Assembly (NCBI GenBank): GCA_023251695.1
Contig: JAHEYE010000004.1
Coordinates: 1 to 9,614 of the forward strand
Direction: 5' to 3'
Origin: Sphingobacteriaceae bacterium
Lineage (GTDB): Bacteria; Bacteroidota; Bacteroidia; B-17B0; Aurantibacillaceae
DNA length: 9,614 bases
In this document: in pieces, positions 6,452 to 9,614 of the stretch
Position numbering within the stretch: position 1 is the stretch's first letter
How the letters are laid out: every line of letters starts with the position of its first letter
The notes under the pieces: model-generated
Database searches by the model: none
What the model saw: only the letters and a program-made list of their open reading frames with translations
What the model was told of the DNA's origin: nothing
Made by a program: the position numbers and the translations under genes

Positions 6452-8190
6452 ACCGCAGGTTCAGCCTTCTTTTCAGAGGCAACGCGGAGTTTATTGATTT
6501 CTTCAACCACCAATTTGCGTTTGGTCGTAAAATCAGCAATTCTCTTTTTAGCATCGTCAATTTTATCGTTCACCTCTTTCAGCAAAGGATTATCTTTTTT
6601 AGCATTCTTAAAGAATCCTAAATTGTTTTCATAGGTTTTGATATTGTTCTGAATGTCGTCAATCTGCTTTTTAAGGTAATCTGCCTCACGTTTAAATAAT
6701 TCTCCGGAGTTTTCTGCGAGCTGCATGCGTTCTAATTTGTTTTTAAATTGAAGTATCGCTTTTTCCGCTTTCCCGAGATTCAATTTTTCATATAGCTCAT
6801 CCAGTTTATTGAAAAACATTTCGTTGAGCCTTTTACGTTCCTTAAACGGTACTTGTCCGGCTGCATTCCATTCTGCGGAAAACTGTTTTAAGTGATTTAC
6901 ATTTTCAGATATATCATCCCCCAAGGTGTAACTTGTAATTTTTTCTACCAATTCTTCCTTTCCTTTGATATTTACCTCCAAGGCAGCACCTGCGGCAGCT
7001 AAATGGGCTTTTTTGGCATCAAAAAAAGTATTGCATGCTTTACGGAAACGGAAAAATAATTTTCCTTCCTCCCTTTCATTTATTAATATTTGTTTTTTCC
7101 AGCTGTCCTGCAACTTTATTAATTCCTGTGTCGTCTTTTGCCAATTGGTATCGGTTTGAAGCGCTTCCGCTTTTTCGATCAATTCTATTTTCAGCTTCTT
7201 AACCTCACCTTGTTTTTCGTGAACTACATTAAAATATTCTTTCTTCTTATGAAAAAACTGGTCACAAGCCACACGGAATTCACCCCACACCATGTCATTA
7301 TCCTTCTGACTTGTACGTCCGATGGTTTTCCATGCATTCTGTATTTCAATTAATTTATTGGTCGTTTCATTCCACTTTGCCACATTTCCGCCTTCCGATT
7401 CAGCCAGCAATGTTTTTGCCTTTTCAACCAGATTCTTTTTAGCTTGCAAATTACTTTCCTTTAATTCTTCGGCCGCATTGTAGAATGCTTTTATCTTTCC
7501 GTAAACTTCATCTAAAGCCTTTCTGAATTCCCCTTTTAAAACATCCCATTTTTCATTCGGCACAGGACCAATTTCTTCCCAATCGTTTCGGTAAATTTTT
7601 ATTAAGCGTTCAGCTTCTTTAATATTCTCTAATGAAACAATAGCTTTAATTTTTCCAAGCAACTCATTTTTCAACTCGAAATTCTTCTTTAGATCGTGTT
7701 CCTGAAGCTCGCGGAATATTTTTAAATTGTAATAAAAGTTTTCGACTACCTTGCTGTATTCGGCTTGCAGATCTTTGTATTTATGGGGAGATACAGCTCC
7801 TGTTTCTTTCCATTGCGCCTGTAATCCCTGCAACATTTTTATTGCCGCACCTACATTCGAGCTCATTTGACTAAGGTCTCCTATTTTAGCAACAATTTCC
7901 TGCCGGATAATAAGATTCTTGTGTTGTTCGCGGTTTACTTTCTCGTCCTCATCCTTTTTTAGCTTAAGATGTTTTTCGAAAAGCTCAGTTATCTTCTGAT
8001 CATCAGTGTTTTTTTCATACACGAATTCCTTTGCTTTTCCACCGTCATCAATAAAAGACTGTTTAGCCAATTCAAATTCGGTAGTCCATTGCTTTTGGTA
8101 CTCTTTTTGCAGAGTACGTACATCGTTAGCAACTTCACCTGCAGGTTTGCTCAGCAGTTCTTCCAGTTTTGTGATAATTTCCATTTTCAT
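6448..8190 (-). CDS. DUF349 repeat protein, five DUF349 units plus C-terminal coiled coil
   Basis: This 580-residue, Lys/Glu-rich, all-helical protein has no signal peptide and is presumably cytoplasmic. Five DUF349 units are recognisable by W-x-x-x-G in the first helix pair: W127/G131, W204/G208, W287/G291, W364 (glycine replaced by I368) and W441/G445. Spacing between tryptophans is 77, 83, 77 and 77 residues. Each unit ends in an aromatic-rich helix such as the FRxACxxFF type. Residues about 475-575 form a predicted coiled coil. The biochemical role of DUF349 proteins is not established. The start ATG at 8190 (with another ATG at 8184) is preceded by a good Bacteroidota promoter, giving a leader of about two dozen nucleotides and suggesting a single-gene transcript. 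The family assignment is strong; function unknown. Confidence 0.9.
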   Translation of the reverse strand: MKMEIITKLEELLSKPAGEVANDVRTLQKEYQKQWTTEFELAKQSFIDDGGKAKEFVYEKNTDDQKITELFEKHLKLKKDEDEKVNREQHKNLIIRQEIVAKIGDLSQMSSNVGAAIKMLQGLQAQWKETGAVSPHKYKDLQAEYSKVVENFYYNLKIFRELQEHDLKKNFELKNELLGKIKAIVSLENIKEAERLIKIYRNDWEEIGPVPNEKWDVLKGEFRKALDEVYGKIKAFYNAAEELKESNLQAKKNLVEKAKTLLAESEGGNVAKWNETTNKLIEIQNAWKTIGRTSQKDNDMVWGEFRVACDQFFHKKKEYFNVVHEKQGEVKKLKIELIEKAEALQTDTNWQKTTQELIKLQDSWKKQILINEREEGKLFFRFRKACNTFFDAKKAHLAAAGAALEVNIKGKEELVEKITSYTLGDDISENVNHLKQFSAEWNAAGQVPFKERKRLNEMFFNKLDELYEKLNLGKAEKAILQFKNKLERMQLAENSGELFKREADYLKKQIDDIQNNIKTYENNLGFFKNAKKDNPLLKEVNDKIDDAKKRIADFTTKRKLVVEEINKLRVASEKKAEPAV

Positions 8191-8219
8191 AATTCAATCA
8201 GTACAATCATTAATTATAC

Positions 8220-8250
8220 CAAATGTAAATTATTAATAGTATACAAACAA
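8220..8250 (-). promoter_or_regulatory. Bacteroidota-type promoter of the DUF349 gene (TTG-N20-TACATTTG)
   Basis: On the minus strand TTG (8250-8248) is followed after 20 nt by TACATTTG (8227-8220), an exact match to the TAnnTTTG -7 element at a normal -33/-7 spacing. Transcription would begin near 8213, about 23 nt upstream of the ATG at 8190. The rest of this 108-bp gap (8191-8298) is AT-rich, with no convincing terminator for the gene ending at 8299. Confidence 0.65.
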
Positions 8251-8298
8251 GTATTTTTTAAAGGAAAATTAGGTGGGGAAAAAGGTCAAATTTGTTAA

Positions 8299-9450
8299 TT
8301 AATTGTTAGCCCCGCTCCTGATGATTGTGAATTTACTTTTTAGATTGAGAAACCACTTTTCGAAATAAGTATATGATATTAAAGAAATGAATATAGTCAT
8401 GCCAATGGTTGCTCCATAAACAATTAATTGCGATGCAAAACTGTCATCAATCTTCATGCCAAAATAATGTAATCCCCAAAAAACAAAGGCAATTACCATT
8501 AAATGATACATGTAAATACCATAAGAAATATTACCCAACATTCTGAACACTTTGTTTTCAAGCTTTATGATACAGGTAGGATTAGAAGACACATTCAGTA
8601 TTATTGAAAGGAACAAAACAGAATACAACAAATACATTCCGTCCTGAATCAAATCCGGTGTTAAATACACAAACAATACCGTAAGGACGAGAGATGCAAT
8701 CAAAATCCCATTATTCAATACCCATTTTATTTTTGAGATATCTGTAAATAAGAAATAAGCCCCAATGCCACCAATAGCCATACTCTCCATTTTTGTCATC
8801 GCTAAAAATGGTTTTACAACTTTTAAAACTACATTATCAGGCATTTGCCGGCATAGCACAAGAACTATTACCTTCATGAAGATTAACACCCCAATTACAA
8901 TCAACAAAGCCCTCAAAATATTTTTCGAATGTTTTACAATAAGCGGCCATAGAACATAAAACTGTTCCTCTACCCCTATCGACCAGGTTTGTCCGATATG
9001 CGGAACAGCAGCGAAAACAGAAAATGCCAGGTTGGGAAGAAACAATAAATACAAAGCAAAATTTGGTCCGAAATTATTATTTAAAAATTTACTGAGGTAC
9101 GGATTATCGAGACCATGTAAATGTGGTAACACTAAAAATCCTAATAAGACAATCAGATAATACAGCGGCCAAATCCTTAAAATACGACGTAAATAAAACT
9201 TTTTTACTGCAACAGTCGATGTTATTGCTTTTTCCTTCATCAATAAATAAGTAATGAGAAAACCACTCAACACAAAAAAGAAAATAACACCTAAAGAACC
9301 TAACTCGAAAATAAGCTTGTTATCGCGCCAGAGATTAGAGAAACCTGATTGATACTTGATGAGCTCAATATGCGTTATCACAACAGCAATAGCTGCAAAG
9401 AATCGCAAGCCGTTTAATCCACTGAAATAAATATGTCCTTCCTGTTTCAG
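8299..9450 (-). CDS. Acyltransferase-3 family membrane O-acyltransferase, apparent CTG start
   Basis: This is a polytopic membrane protein of the OafA/acyltransferase-3 family, which transfers acetyl or similar groups to surface polysaccharides. Numbering from CTG at 9450 gives 383 residues. Visible motifs are IYFSGLNGLRF at 7-17, the conserved TM1 histidine H27 (THIE), FFFVLSGF at 57-64, RRILRIWPLY at 88-97, and WSIGVEEQFYVLWPL at 156-170. A TTG at 9408 would remove IYFSGLNG, which belongs to the family's conserved N-terminus. No ATG, GTG or TTG lies between 9408 and the in-frame stop at 9460-9462. CTG at 9450 places an initiator six residues before IYF, where relatives have theirs, so I prefer it; an error or mutation of an ATG is the alternative. 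It begins 12 nt after the stop of the upstream membrane gene, suggesting one operon. The acceptor is unknown. Confidence 0.85.
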   Translation of the reverse strand: MKQEGHIYFSGLNGLRFFAAIAVVITHIELIKYQSGFSNLWRDNKLIFELGSLGVIFFFVLSGFLITYLLMKEKAITSTVAVKKFYLRRILRIWPLYYLIVLLGFLVLPHLHGLDNPYLSKFLNNNFGPNFALYLLFLPNLAFSVFAAVPHIGQTWSIGVEEQFYVLWPLIVKHSKNILRALLIVIGVLIFMKVIVLVLCRQMPDNVVLKVVKPFLAMTKMESMAIGGIGAYFLFTDISKIKWVLNNGILIASLVLTVLFVYLTPDLIQDGMYLLYSVLFLSIILNVSSNPTCIIKLENKVFRMLGNISYGIYMYHLMVIAFVFWGLHYFGMKIDDSFASQLIVYGATIGMTIFISLISYTYFEKWFLNLKSKFTIIRSGANN

Positions 9451-9462
9451 GTGCCTAAATTA

Positions 9463-9614
9463 CTAAAATTGAAAATAAATAAAGGGTTGCATTTCATCGC
9501 TCATTAGCTGGTACATAACAAAAACTACGACTATAACCGCCAAAGCCATCAAGTAAACCGGTAATCCTGCAAAGAATTCACGGTACTTTTCTTTTTGCTT
9601 TGAAGGAATCCAAT
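9463..9614 (-). CDS. C-terminal fragment of a membrane protein, probably MBOAT-family O-acyltransferase
   Basis: Only the last 49 codons are in the window; the 5' part lies beyond the right edge. The fragment has a short basic stretch (PSKQKEKYREFF), one hydrophobic helix (about 20 residues, rich in V/L/A/I/M), and ends in MQPFIYFQF. The FIYFQF ending is one I associate with Bacteroidota MBOAT proteins of the DltB/AlgI type, which move acyl groups across or onto the outer face of the membrane. The stop at 9463-9465 is nearly adjacent to the acyltransferase-3 gene, consistent with co-transcription and a shared role in glycan O-acylation. The family call rests on the tail only. Confidence 0.55.
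   Translation of the reverse strand, partial: WIPSKQKEKYREFFAGLPVYLMALAVIVVVFVMYQLMSDEMQPFIYFQF

Noticed and set aside
7969..8298. 109-codon open frame on the plus strand
   Set aside because: Mostly antisense to the DUF349 gene start and its promoter; Phe/Leu/Ser-rich shadow with no recognisable domain.
1..9614. Search for CRISPR arrays, toxin-antitoxin pairs, restriction systems, reverse transcriptases, transposases, tRNAs or rRNAs
   Set aside because: No spaced direct repeats, cloverleaf sequences or recognisable proteins of these classes were seen on either strand; the four-helix-bundle relic is not accompanied by a reverse transcriptase, so it is not evidence of a diversity-generating retroelement.

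Overview
The window is a low-GC chromosomal stretch from a member of the phylum Bacteroidota. The evidence is a TAnnTTTG-type promoter in front of the DUF349 gene, a five-unit DUF349 protein, the Bacteroidota form of MlaD next to split HdrC/HdrB-like Fe-S genes, and a membrane protein tail ending FIYFQF. Nearly everything is on the minus strand; only one gene (an RNA methyltransferase) is on the plus strand. Genus or family cannot be told from this stretch.

Layout. From 3314 leftward runs one apparent operon: mlaD-like (MCE domain, 3314-2328), a membrane 4Fe-4S oxidoreductase subunit (2318-993), and a two-CCG-domain Fe-S protein (760 to beyond position 1). Between the two Fe-S genes sits a 230-bp insertion-like segment. 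It holds a decayed fragment of a four-helix-bundle / 23S rRNA intervening-sequence (IVS) type protein, flanked by inverted arrays of a degenerate heptamer, AGWWGGC. Divergent from mlaD is a SpoU-family RNA methyltransferase (3366-3896). It is followed by a GC-rich structured element (3908-4018) that looks like a dispersed intergenic repeat. Next come an ABC-2 exporter pair (ATPase 6339-5377, permease 5375-4035), a 9-nt-periodic short repeat (6416-6451), a DUF349 protein (8190-6448) with its own recognisable promoter, an acyltransferase-3 family membrane protein whose real start seems to be a CTG at 9450, and the C-terminal tail of a probable MBOAT-family O-acyltransferase running off the right edge.

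How the genes work together. The two Fe-S proteins together have the parts of a membrane electron-transfer unit of the HdrCB or ETF:quinone oxidoreductase (EMO) kind, split over two genes. The MlaD-like protein upstream is a lipid-trafficking substrate-binding component, and why it is co-transcribed is not evident. The ABC pair forms a complete two-gene exporter. The acyltransferase and the MBOAT fragment are adjacent membrane acyl-transfer enzymes, probably acting on cell-surface glycans. I found no CRISPR array, tRNA, rRNA, intact insertion sequence or defence system. The most unusual material is in the small intergenic elements, not the genes.
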